Positions 7,089 to 14,376 of a DNA stretch of 31,304 nt are shown here, piece after piece (positions within the stretch are counted from its first letter, which is position 1; each line of letters starts with the position of its first letter). A model generated the notes under the pieces. It did no database searches. It was not told where the DNA came from and worked only from the letters and a program-made list of their open reading frames with translations. This DNA comes from Bacillota bacterium. Its GTDB lineage: Bacteria > Bacillota > Clostridia > Christensenellales > Aristaeellaceae. Location: assembly GCA_023435435.1 (NCBI GenBank), contig JAEYRW010000197.1, positions 1 through 31,304 on the forward strand, given 5' to 3'. The translations under genes and the position numbers were made by a program.

Positions 7089-8359
7089 TTTTGCAAATCC
7101 TCCCGCGTGGGGTCGAGCATGGAGAGCTGCACCGCCTCCTTGCCGAGCACCGTCGCCCGGTCGGAGAGCACGCTGGTCAAGAGCGCGGGCTCCTCGAGGT
7201 ACAGCCGGATGAGCGTCTTCCCGGAGCAGGTGATGAAGTGCTGCGCCCTCTTGAGCACAACGCCCATCTTTTTGAGCGCCGGAAAATCCAGCGTCCCGTG
7301 CCTGCGCGCCTGCAGAATGCGCCACGCGCTCCTTGTGCCGATGCCCGGCACCCGCAGAAGAAGCTCCATGGGCGCGCGGTTTACCTCCACCGGGAACTGG
7401 TCCAGATGTCCCACCGCCCAGTTGCACTTGGGGTCGAGGCAGGGGTCAAGGTTGGGACACCTTTCGTCCAGAATCTCCTCCGCCCGGAAGCCGTAAAACC
7501 TGAGGAGCCAATCCGCCTGATACAGCCTGTGCTCGCGCAAAAGTGGTGGCGGCGTGCCCATAGGCGGCAGAAGGCGGTCGTCGTTGAGGGGAATGTACGC
7601 CGAGTAGAACACCCGCTTCAGGCTGAACTTCCGATAGAGCGCCTGGGAAAGCGTGAGAATGGTCAGATCATTTTCGGGCGAGGCCCCCACGATCATCTGT
7701 GTGGACTGGCCCGCGGGCGCGAACTTCGGCGCGTGGCGGTAAAGGGTCATGGCGTTTTGTGTCTCCGCGATGGCGCCGGAAATCTGGCGCATTGGCCCGA
7801 GAATCCCCGCGCGGCTCTTTTCCGGCGCAAGCCGGTCGAGGCTCACCTGGGACGGCAGTTCGATGTTGACGCTCATCCGGTCGGCCAGGAGCCCCATCCG
7901 CTCGATGAGCCGCGGATCCGCGCCGGGGATGGCCTTGGCGTGAATGTAGCCGCCGAACCGGTACTCATCCCGTAAAATGCGCAGCGCCTCGATCATGATT
8001 TCACAGGTGCGGTCGGCGCTGCCCACCACGGCGGAGCTCAGGAACAGTCCCTCGATGTAGTTTCTGCGGTAAAAGGCCATGGTGAGGTCGGCAAGCTCCC
8101 GGGGCGCGAACGTGGTGCGCGGCACGTCGTTGGCGCGGCGGTTGACGCAGTAGGCGCAGTCGTACCGGCAGGCGTTTGACATGAGCACCTTCAGAAGCGA
8201 CACGCAGCGCCCGTCGCCGGCGAAGCTGTGACAGATGCCGCCTGCGACGCTGTTGCCTACCGCGCTCCCCTTCCCGGAGCGATCTACCCCGGACGAGGTG
8301 CAGGCGACATCGTATTTTGCGGCATCGGTCAGGATCGTCAGCTTTTCCATGGCATCCAT
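7067..8359 (-). CDS. TIGR03916-type radical-SAM putative DNA modification/repair protein
   Basis: A 430-residue radical-SAM enzyme. The 4Fe-4S cysteines are C64, C68 and C71 (CRYDCAYC). A helix-hairpin-helix at about 330-352 (ELLLRVPGIGTRSA) is a typical non-specific DNA-binding element. A second cysteine set (C301, C307, C312) precedes it and could hold another metal centre. The family is annotated as a putative DNA modification or repair protein; its substrate is unknown. The ATG at 8359 has GGAG nine bases upstream; a second in-frame ATG three codons later is possible. It leads an operon with the TIGR03915 gene, with which it overlaps by 22 bases, and its promoter carries a LexA-like box at the predicted transcription start. 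Confidence 0.9.
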   Translation of the reverse strand: MDAMEKLTILTDAAKYDVACTSSGVDRSGKGSAVGNSVAGGICHSFAGDGRCVSLLKVLMSNACRYDCAYCVNRRANDVPRTTFAPRELADLTMAFYRRNYIEGLFLSSAVVGSADRTCEIMIEALRILRDEYRFGGYIHAKAIPGADPRLIERMGLLADRMSVNIELPSQVSLDRLAPEKSRAGILGPMRQISGAIAETQNAMTLYRHAPKFAPAGQSTQMIVGASPENDLTILTLSQALYRKFSLKRVFYSAYIPLNDDRLLPPMGTPPPLLREHRLYQADWLLRFYGFRAEEILDERCPNLDPCLDPKCNWAVGHLDQFPVEVNRAPMELLLRVPGIGTRSAWRILQARRHGTLDFPALKKMGVVLKRAQHFITCSGKTLIRLYLEEPALLTSVLSDRATVLGKEAVQLSMLDPTREDLQKCLTGQI

Positions 8360-8385
8360 GCGGGTTCACTCCATTTCAAAATAAT

Positions 8386-8399
8386 CGAACACATGTTCT
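8386..8399. promoter_or_regulatory. LexA (DinR) SOS box
   Basis: The 14-base site CGAACACATGTTCT matches the Bacillus-type LexA consensus CGAACRNRYGTTYG at 13 of 14 positions (last base T instead of G). It sits directly downstream of the -10 element (8406-8411) and covers the predicted transcription start of the radical-SAM operon, where a repressor would block initiation. Confidence 0.75.
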
Positions 8400-8405
8400 T
8401 GTCGC

Positions 8406-8434
8406 ATTATAGCATGAACAACCGGCCCCGGCAA
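8406..8434 (-). promoter_or_regulatory. Promoter of the radical-SAM/TIGR03915 operon
   Basis: On the minus strand: TTGCCG (8429-8434), a 17-base spacer, and a perfect TATAAT (8406-8411). Transcription should begin near 8399, inside the LexA box. It is back to back with the promoter of the ABC export operon on the other strand. Confidence 0.82.
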
Positions 8435-8466
8435 TCGAACGCGGCATTAATTCTGTCTGGAAATGC

Positions 8467-8495
8467 TTGTCAGCGCATTTTCAATATGGTATTAT
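8467..8495 (+). promoter_or_regulatory. Promoter of the ABC-2 export operon
   Basis: TTGTCA (8467-8472), a 17-base spacer and TATTAT (8490-8495). The start would fall near 8502, about 40 bases before the GTG of the first permease gene. Confidence 0.8.
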
Positions 8496-8540
8496 CATAC
8501 GGGAAATAAATGGTTATGCACCGGAACGGAGAGAGCGCGC

Positions 8541-9329
8541 GTGCAAAAATACCTCGGCCTGTTCGCGAAATCGTTCAAGGTGGGCCTCACGTACCGGGGC
8601 ATGGCGATTTCGAGCTTCCTGTTCGCGGCGCTGGCGCTGGCCATCCAGTTCAGCCTCTGGTATGCTCTGATGCGCGGCGGTGCCTATCAGGGCGTCACGT
8701 TCCGTGACATGGTGACCTACCTTCTCATCGGTGATCTGGTGACGGGCCTCGTGTATGTGGAAGTGGCGGACACCCTGGAAGGGCAGATCAAGGACGGGTC
8801 GGTCATCACAAACCTCATCCGCCCGGTGTCCTTAAAAGGCTATTTTACCGCGGACGCCCTGGGCGGCAACGCCTATCGGCTCCTCGTTTCCACCGTACCC
8901 CTCCTGATCGTCTCCGCGGCGTTCTTCGGCCTCGCGCTCCCGCCCTCCCCCGCCTACGCGCTTTTGTTCCTCGCGTCGGTGGTTCTGGGCATGCTCCTCA
9001 TGATCGAGATCAACTTCATCGTGGGCTTTCTGGCGTTCGTCGTGCAGCGCACGTGGTATCTGGACTGGTATGTGAACGCGGGCCTGTCGGTGTTCGGCGG
9101 CGCGCAGATACCCCTCTGGTTTTTTCCCAACTGGCTCTATAACCTGAGCTATGCACTGCCGTTCCGGTATATCATCTACGAGCCCCTGAACTTCTATCTT
9201 GGCAGGACGCCCCTGTCCGGCGCCTGGGAGCCCATATTGATCGCCTGTGCGTGGCTTACTGCCCTCCGGCTTCTGGAGGCGGTGGCGTGGCGGCGCATCC
9301 AGCGCAGGCTGACCGTGAACGGAGGCTGA
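8541..9329 (+). CDS. ABC-2 family permease, subunit 1
   Basis: A 262-residue integral membrane protein with about six hydrophobic helices and no large soluble domain. It resembles the permeases of the uncharacterised COG4586/COG4587/COG3694 export systems (DUF990 type), in which two different permeases pair with one ATPase. The stretch VADTLEGQIKDGSVITNLIRPVS, here residues about 73-95, is the recognisable cytoplasmic loop, with the family's typical LIRP. I chose the GTG at 8541, preceded by GGAGA; the longer frame from 8463 would run through the promoter. The stop is followed two bases later by the second permease start. The substrate is unknown. Confidence 0.85.
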   Translation: MQKYLGLFAKSFKVGLTYRGMAISSFLFAALALAIQFSLWYALMRGGAYQGVTFRDMVTYLLIGDLVTGLVYVEVADTLEGQIKDGSVITNLIRPVSLKGYFTADALGGNAYRLLVSTVPLLIVSAAFFGLALPPSPAYALLFLASVVLGMLLMIEINFIVGFLAFVVQRTWYLDWYVNAGLSVFGGAQIPLWFFPNWLYNLSYALPFRYIIYEPLNFYLGRTPLSGAWEPILIACAWLTALRLLEAVAWRRIQRRLTVNGG

Positions 9330-9331
9330 GC

Positions 9332-10147
9332 ATGCGAAGAATTCTTCATTTCGTCCGGCTGTACTTCAGCTTCGCGTGGATCTCCGTCAAGTCCGAAATG
9401 GCGCACCGCGCGTCGTTCCTCACGGGCGTGGTGGGCCAGTGGCTGGCCTATGGCGGCACGTTTCTGACGCTGTACGTACTCATCCAAAACTTCGGCGCGC
9501 TGGGCGGCTGGAGCGGCAACGAGGTGCTGTTCCTCTATGCGTTCAACCTTCTGGCCTACGCGCTGGCGGCGTCCGTTTTCTTCATTCCCACCCGGTCGCT
9601 GGGCAAAAAGATGGTCTCCGGTGAATTCGACGCGTCGCTGACCAAGCCCACCTCGCCGCTCCTTCAGGAAATCCTCATGGGCTACAACTTCGGTTACATC
9701 GGGCACATGATCCTCTCCACTTCGGTACTCGTCTACGCCATGTCGCGGCTGGGCATCAGCTTTTCCGTGGGGCGGCTGTTTCTGACCATCCTCATGCTTG
9801 CGGGCGCGGCGCTGGCCCAAGGGGCGGTTCTGTTGGCCGGGGCGGCGCTGAGCTTCTGGGTGCTGGGCAGGAGCACGCTTGCGAACCTCCTCTTTAGCGC
9901 CATGCGCAACGCCACGCGCTACCCCATCACCATCTACGGCGCTTTGATCCAGTTCCTTCTGACGTTCGTTTTGCCCGGCGCGTTCATGAACTTCTATCCA
10001 TCCCTCGCCGCCTTGGGCCGGGCGGGGCTTTCGCCCTTCTGGGGCGTGCTGCCGTACCTGTCCCCGGCGGTTGGGCTTCTCATGCTGGTTTTCGCGGTCA
10101 CCCTGTGGAACAGGGGCCTTAGGCGCTATCAGAGCGCGGGATCGTAA
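9332..10147 (+). CDS. ABC-2 family permease, subunit 2
   Basis: A 271-residue membrane protein with about six helices, homologous in layout to the preceding permease. The loop VSGEFDASLTKPTSPLLQE is the counterpart of the LIRP loop in subunit 1 (leucine, then a proline-containing turn, before a membrane helix). The ATG at 9332 has GGAGG six bases upstream, partly inside the end of the previous gene; the open frame from 9251 overlaps that gene and is not supported. The two permeases probably form a heterodimer energised by the ATPase encoded nine bases downstream. Confidence 0.85.
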   Translation: MRRILHFVRLYFSFAWISVKSEMAHRASFLTGVVGQWLAYGGTFLTLYVLIQNFGALGGWSGNEVLFLYAFNLLAYALAASVFFIPTRSLGKKMVSGEFDASLTKPTSPLLQEILMGYNFGYIGHMILSTSVLVYAMSRLGISFSVGRLFLTILMLAGAALAQGAVLLAGAALSFWVLGRSTLANLLFSAMRNATRYPITIYGALIQFLLTFVLPGAFMNFYPSLAALGRAGLSPFWGVLPYLSPAVGLLMLVFAVTLWNRGLRRYQSAGS

Positions 10148-10156
10148 GGGGGATTT

Positions 10157-11140
10157 ATGGCATACATAAGCGTTGAAAAAATCTGCAAGTCCTACAAAAT
10201 CGTGAAGCCCGCAAAGGGCGCGCTCGGTGCGGTCAAGGGCCTTTTTCACCGGGAATACGACCTGCGCGAGGCGGTGAGGGACGTGTCGTTCGCAATCGAC
10301 CGGGGCGAGATCGTGGGCTACATCGGGCCCAACGGTGCGGGCAAATCCACCACCATCAAGATGCTTTCCGGCGTGCTGGTGCCGGACACGGGGCGCGTGG
10401 CGGTAAACGGCGTGGTGCCCTACGAAAACCGCCGGAAAAACGCTCTGCAAATCGGCGTCATCTTCGGCCAGCGCTCCCAGCTCTACTGGGATCTGCCCGT
10501 GGACGACACCTTCGATCTCTATCAGAAGCTCTACGAGATCCCCATGGACACCTACCGGCGCAACCGAGCGGCGTTCGTCGAGATCCTGGACATGGCGGAA
10601 TTCATGCACCAGCCCGTCAGGCAATTGAGCCTCGGCCAGAAGATGAAGGCGAACTTGGCGCTGGCGCTTCTCCACGAACCCAGCGTTGTGTATCTGGACG
10701 AGCCCACCATCGGGTTGGACGTGGTGAGCAAGCACGCCCTCCGGGACAGCATCCGTGCCCTCAACGCCGAAAAGGGCACCACCATCCTCCTCACCACCCA
10801 CGACATGGGCGACGTGGAGGCCCTGTGCGGCAGGCTGATTTTGATCGACAAGGGAAGCGTGTTGTTCGACGGCGCGACGCGGGACTTCAAAAGGCGGCAT
10901 ACCGAGCGGTTCTCCATCACGCTCAGCTTCGACGCGTTCCCCGCGTGGCAAGAGGACGCCCGCTTCGCTGCGCCCATCGCAAACGAAGAGGAGGGCATCT
11001 GGACGGTGAACCTCCTGACCGACATGAGCGCCAAGGACGCGCTTCTCCTCCTCATCGAGCGCTACGCCCCCGCCAACGTGGGCATCCGGGAGCAGGCCAT
11101 CGAGGACATCATTCAGCATCTGTTCCAGAAGGAAGCGTGA
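10157..11140 (+). CDS. ABC-2 export system ATP-binding protein (COG4586 type)
   Basis: A 327-residue ATPase subunit. Walker A is GPNGAGKST (57-65), the signature is LSLGQKMKANLA, Walker B is VVYLDEPTIGLD and the switch histidine lies in LLTTHD. The signature with Q-K-M instead of SGGQ and the N-terminal segment before Walker A (AVKGLFHREYDLREAV) are typical of COG4586. About 90 C-terminal residues beyond the nucleotide-binding domain form an extra domain. It completes a three-gene exporter whose substrate is not evident. A bidirectional terminator follows immediately. Confidence 0.9.
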   Translation: MAYISVEKICKSYKIVKPAKGALGAVKGLFHREYDLREAVRDVSFAIDRGEIVGYIGPNGAGKSTTIKMLSGVLVPDTGRVAVNGVVPYENRRKNALQIGVIFGQRSQLYWDLPVDDTFDLYQKLYEIPMDTYRRNRAAFVEILDMAEFMHQPVRQLSLGQKMKANLALALLHEPSVVYLDEPTIGLDVVSKHALRDSIRALNAEKGTTILLTTHDMGDVEALCGRLILIDKGSVLFDGATRDFKRRHTERFSITLSFDAFPAWQEDARFAAPIANEEEGIWTVNLLTDMSAKDALLLLIERYAPANVGIREQAIEDIIQHLFQKEA

Positions 11141-11145
11141 CACGT

Positions 11146-11180
11146 AAAAAAACCGCCGACAACCAGTCAGCGGTTCTTTT
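11146..11180. terminator. Bidirectional terminator between the ABC exporter and NUDIX genes
   Basis: A ten-pair stem with one mismatch (11151-11160 with 11166-11175, loop 11161-11165). On the plus strand it is followed by CTTTT; on the minus strand by a run of seven T (11146-11152, partly in the stem). The NUDIX stop codon lies within its plus-strand T-tract. Confidence 0.85.
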
Positions 11181-11643
11181 ATAGAGATTCCCCGTCCAGC
11201 CATGCCCCGGCGAGCGTTTCCCCCTCGTATTTAAGCTTCAATGAGAAAAACGGGCGCGGGCTTTCAATGAGCTTCAAAAAAATCCGGTCTCCTTCCCACA
11301 TGGGAAGGTTCAAAAGCGCGTCCTTGCCGATCCATTCCAGTGCGCCCTCGTCGCACTCCCTGAGCGCCCCGGAAAAGCCGTCGGCGGTAAACAAGTGCAT
11401 GTATTCCGTCTCCCACTTGTCGGAGGCGAACGTCACGATGCCGCGATAGGAAAACCGCGTGAGCACAAGTCCCGTCTCCTCCAGCACCTCGCGCCGGACG
11501 CACTCCTCGGGGCTTTCGCCGTCCTCGAAATGCCCGCCCACGCCGATCCACTTGTCCCGGTTGCAATCATTCTCCTTTTTGATCCTGTGGAGCATGAGAT
11601 ATTCCCCATTCCGCTCCAGATAGCATAGCGTCGTGTTTTTCAT
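11179..11643 (-). CDS. NUDIX hydrolase (MutT-like)
   Basis: A 154-residue NUDIX protein with an intact box: G37-x5-E43-x7-R51-E52-x2-E55-E56-x-G58. It should hydrolyse a nucleoside diphosphate linked to another group, releasing a nucleotide and needing Mg2+. The opening TTLCYLERNGEYLMLHR and the GHFEDGE form resemble 8-oxo-dGTP diphosphatases of the MutT/YtkD kind, but the substrate is not certain. No ribosome binding site precedes the ATG; instead an extended -10 element ends only six bases before it, which suggests a leaderless mRNA. It is divergent from the symporter gene and convergent with the ABC exporter. Confidence 0.9.
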   Translation of the reverse strand: MKNTTLCYLERNGEYLMLHRIKKENDCNRDKWIGVGGHFEDGESPEECVRREVLEETGLVLTRFSYRGIVTFASDKWETEYMHLFTADGFSGALRECDEGALEWIGKDALLNLPMWEGDRIFLKLIESPRPFFSLKLKYEGETLAGAWLDGESL

Positions 11644-11649
11644 GGATTC

Positions 11650-11658
11650 AGTATAGCA
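11650..11658 (-). promoter_or_regulatory. Extended -10 promoter of the NUDIX gene
   Basis: On the minus strand: TGCTATACT, i.e. a TGn extension plus TATACT (11650-11655). I see no good -35 element at normal spacing. The start would be at or next to the A of the ATG (11643). Confidence 0.55.
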
Positions 11659-11714
11659 CGCATGTCAATCTCCCCGCCGGGCATATGCTTTCAAAAACGG
11701 CAAAGGAGAAACGC

Positions 11715-13412
11715 ATGGCGGCCATGCTCGTCCAACTGAACGCCGCCCTGTGGGGCGTGCCGACGCTTTTGCTCATTGTGGGAACCGGCGCGTACCTCAC
11801 CGTGCGGGCCCGTTTTTTCCAATTCACGCGCGTTCGGCACATCTTTGAAAGCACGCTTTTCGCCCTCTTCCGGCGGCGGGATGTGCGCAAAAGCGGAGAC
11901 AGGAAGTCCATCTCCCAGTTCCAGGCGCTCGCCACGGCGCTGGCCGCCACCACGGGCACGGGCAACATTGCGGGCGTGGCGACGGCGATCACCGTCGGCG
12001 GGCCGGGCGCGGTATTCTGGATGTGGGTAAGCGCGCTTTTTGGCATGATGACCGGCTACGCGGAGAACGTGCTGGGCATGTACTTCAGAAGGCGCGGCGC
12101 CGGCGGCGCGTGGGTGGGCGGAGCCATGTACACCCTCGAAACGGGACTGGGGCAAAACCGCGCGCTGCGTTGGCTGGCCAAACCACTGGCCGCCGCATAC
12201 GCCGTCTTCTGTGCGCTTTCGTCCTTCGGCATCGGAAACATGGCGCAGGCGGGCACCGTCTCGGAGGTGCTGCGCGCGAATTTTTCCGTGCCTGGCTGGG
12301 CGACGGGAATCGTCCTGACCGGCGTCACCGCGCTGGTGATTCTGGGGAGCGTCCGGCGCATCGCCCGGGTGACGGAAAAGCTCGTGCCCCTCATGTCCCT
12401 TTTCTACGTCGCCGCCGCGCTGGCGGTTTTTCTCATGAACACCCACAGAATCTCCTACGTCTTCGGCGCCATCTTCAAAGGCGCGTTCGGTCTGCGCGCG
12501 GCGCTGGGGGGCGTCGGCGGGATGGCCGTCCGGCGCGCGGTGACCATGGGCTTTCGGCGCGGCGTGTTCTCCAACGAGGCGGGCCTTGGCTCGACGGTCA
12601 TCGCGCACACCGCAACGGACGCGAAGGAACCCGCGGCGCAGGGCATGTGGGCCATCTTCGAGGTCTTTTTCAACACGCTGATCCTGTGCACGCTGACGGC
12701 CTTCGCGCTCCTTTCCAGCACGGCGGACGGCCTGCCCGGCCTCGAAAGCGCGAACCTCACGGCGCGGCCGCAGTACATTTCCCTCGCGGAAAACGGGCAG
12801 GCGGAAGTGCCCCTGGTCGGAACCGAACCGCGCGAAATCTACCGGACGTCCCGGGCGGGCGGCACCATCGTACGGCTCACGCTGGATGGTGTCCCGCGCG
12901 CGGTTCTGCTGGCGACGCCGGAGGCGGCGGTGGATTTCACCTACGCGAACCTCATGCGTGCCACGGCACTGGACGCGGACGGAGACGGTATTTATGAAAC
13001 CGCGCGGTTCGAGGAAGTCGCGGGGGCGGCGCTCATGAGTTACGCCTTTTCCAGGCACTTCGGGGGCGCGGCGGGGGCGGTCCTCGCGGCGTCGATCCTG
13101 CTGTTCGCTTTTTCCACGGTGCTGGGCTGGTCATTTTACGGGATCAGGTCGGTCGAGTACCTGTTCGGCCCCCGCGCCGCGCCGCCGTACCGAATCGCCT
13201 TCCTCGCCTTCGTGTTTTTGGGCGCGGTGGCGGGCAGAAGCCTTGCCTGGGAAGCGGCGGACGCGCTCAACGCGTTGATGGCGGTCCCGAACCTCGTGGG
13301 CGTTTTGTGCCTGTCCAATCTGGTGGTCCGGATTACGCAAAACTACGTCGACCGGAAGATCACAAAAAAAGCGCCGGACGCGGCGGCGCTTTTATCCCAT
13401 TGCGATTCCTGA
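11715..13412 (+). CDS. Sodium:alanine/glycine symporter (AGCS family)
   Basis: A 565-residue cation:amino-acid symporter of the AGCS (AlsT/DagA) family. Family landmarks are ALAATTGTGNIAGVATAI (75-92), the GYAENVLGMYFR region, GIGNMAQAG (172-180), RRGVFSNEAGLGST (281-294) and LFAFSTVLGWSFYG (463-476). It should import alanine or glycine with Na+. The ATG at 11715 is preferred because AAAGGAG lies six bases upstream; ten further residues are possible. It is about 80-100 residues longer than usual members because of an insertion at about 337-433 between two membrane helices, containing DADGDGIYE, which resembles a calcium-binding loop. A terminator lies in its last codons. Confidence 0.93.
   Translation: MAAMLVQLNAALWGVPTLLLIVGTGAYLTVRARFFQFTRVRHIFESTLFALFRRRDVRKSGDRKSISQFQALATALAATTGTGNIAGVATAITVGGPGAVFWMWVSALFGMMTGYAENVLGMYFRRRGAGGAWVGGAMYTLETGLGQNRALRWLAKPLAAAYAVFCALSSFGIGNMAQAGTVSEVLRANFSVPGWATGIVLTGVTALVILGSVRRIARVTEKLVPLMSLFYVAAALAVFLMNTHRISYVFGAIFKGAFGLRAALGGVGGMAVRRAVTMGFRRGVFSNEAGLGSTVIAHTATDAKEPAAQGMWAIFEVFFNTLILCTLTAFALLSSTADGLPGLESANLTARPQYISLAENGQAEVPLVGTEPREIYRTSRAGGTIVRLTLDGVPRAVLLATPEAAVDFTYANLMRATALDADGDGIYETARFEEVAGAALMSYAFSRHFGGAAGAVLAASILLFAFSTVLGWSFYGIRSVEYLFGPRAAPPYRIAFLAFVFLGAVAGRSLAWEAADALNALMAVPNLVGVLCLSNLVVRITQNYVDRKITKKAPDAAALLSHCDS
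13367..13393. terminator. Bidirectional terminator inside the end of the symporter gene
   Basis: A ten-pair stem AAAAGCGCCG/CGGCGCTTTT (13367-13376 with 13384-13393, loop 13377-13383), with A-rich sequence before and T-run in the arm. It lies before the symporter stop codon (13410-13412) and points to both converging genes. Confidence 0.7.
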
Positions 13413-13423
13413 CGATCCCAGCC

Positions 13424-14232
13424 TTAATCGGCCTTCCGGGCCAGAACGCCATACCATTGAATATTCGGAAAGTCGCGTTCGAAGTCGCCGATTTTTGCCT
13501 TTCTCATGTGCCGGCCGATCCATAAGCCGTCCATGTCGACAAATTTCAACGGCCTGTATCCATGCCTTGTGAGGCGCTCCACGATGTCGTCCTTCCTGAG
13601 CGGATAGTACGCCGGACACGAGATGACATCCATGCCGACGTGCCTTTCGTCCTGATCGATGCTCGTCGCAAACGAGAAGGTGACCGATCCGTTGTCGTGC
13701 CAGTTGAAAAGCTGGTACAAGCTTTTGCGCTCGCCCGTGTCCGCCGTTTTCGAACCCATGGCGCGGATGATCGGTTTTTCCTCCGCCAGCGCGTCCCAGT
13801 TCCTGATGTCAAAAAACAAGAAGCCGTGGCTGCCCAGCGCCTCAGATGCCGACTGCAGGAAAGCGCCAAAGCCCTCGAGATCGACGTGGGGCAGCGAGTT
13901 GCCCGTGGAAATCATGCAATCGACCTTATGCGCCATGTGCGCGCCGATTTCGCGGAAATCCGCGAGAAACAGATCGGGCGCGAAGCCGCATTCCGCAAAG
14001 TTCCGCTTGGCCCTGTTCAGCAGGTTTTCGTTCAGGTCGGAGCCGGACACGGTATAGCCGAGCCGAGACAGCGGAATCGTCGTCCCGCCCGCGCCTATGG
14101 AACAGTCGTGAATGGTCCGGATCGGGAAATCCGCAAACAGGTTTCTGAAAAATCCGCCAGCGCCTGCTGCGCATTGCCGCCCATGTGCTGATTGTAGAGC
14201 ATGTCCGTATCATATATGAGTTTCTCCGTCAC
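13424..14232 (-). pseudogene. Class I SAM-dependent methyltransferase, frameshifted
   Basis: Translation from the GTG at 14232 (GGGGAGG eight bases upstream) gives a methyltransferase N-terminus, but the frame breaks in a run of five T on the coding strand (plus-strand A run 14148-14152) and stops at 14095-14097 after 45 codons. Adding one T restores a single frame of 269 residues. It then carries motif I, DCSIGAGGTTIPLS, followed by LGYTVSGSDLN, the SAM-binding core. The remainder (MISTGNSLPHVDLEGF, FFDIRNWDAL) fits a small-molecule methyltransferase of the Methyltransf_11/25 kind. Promoter and ribosome site are intact, so the defect is recent, a sequencing error, or a slippage site. The part from 14050 onward lacks motif I. 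Confidence 0.7.
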
Positions 14233-14268
14233 ATTCAATCCCTCCCCGCACTTTTTCCTGCATTTTCC

Positions 14269-14297
14269 ATTCTAACATGGCATATCAGATCGCGCAA
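14269..14297 (-). promoter_or_regulatory. Promoter of the frameshifted methyltransferase gene
   Basis: On the minus strand: TTGCGC (14292-14297), a 17-base spacer, and TAGAAT (14269-14274); the start would be near 14262, about 30 bases before the GTG. Confidence 0.55.
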
Positions 14298-14328
14298 GGC
14301 TGAATGGCGGGGCATGCCTCCCCGCCCA

Positions 14329-14369
14329 TAAAAAACAGGCTGCGATTCCCGCCCGAATCCGCAGCCTGT
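14329..14369 (-). terminator. Intrinsic terminator at the end of the heat-shock/truB operon
   Basis: A stem of about 14 pairs with one bulged base (arms 14335-14348 and 14355-14369, loop CCGCCC) followed on the minus strand by six T (14329-14334). It lies seven bases beyond the stop of the cysteine-rich gene. A second GC-rich hairpin (14307-14328) follows without a T-run. Confidence 0.85.
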
Positions 14370-14376
14370 CGGCAAA

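Noticed and set aside
9194..11203. A 669-residue open frame on the minus strand opposite the ABC-2 permease and ATPase genes.
   Set aside because: It has no recognisable domain, is rich in R, H, Q and G, and lies opposite three clearly real genes. It is an effect of high GC content.
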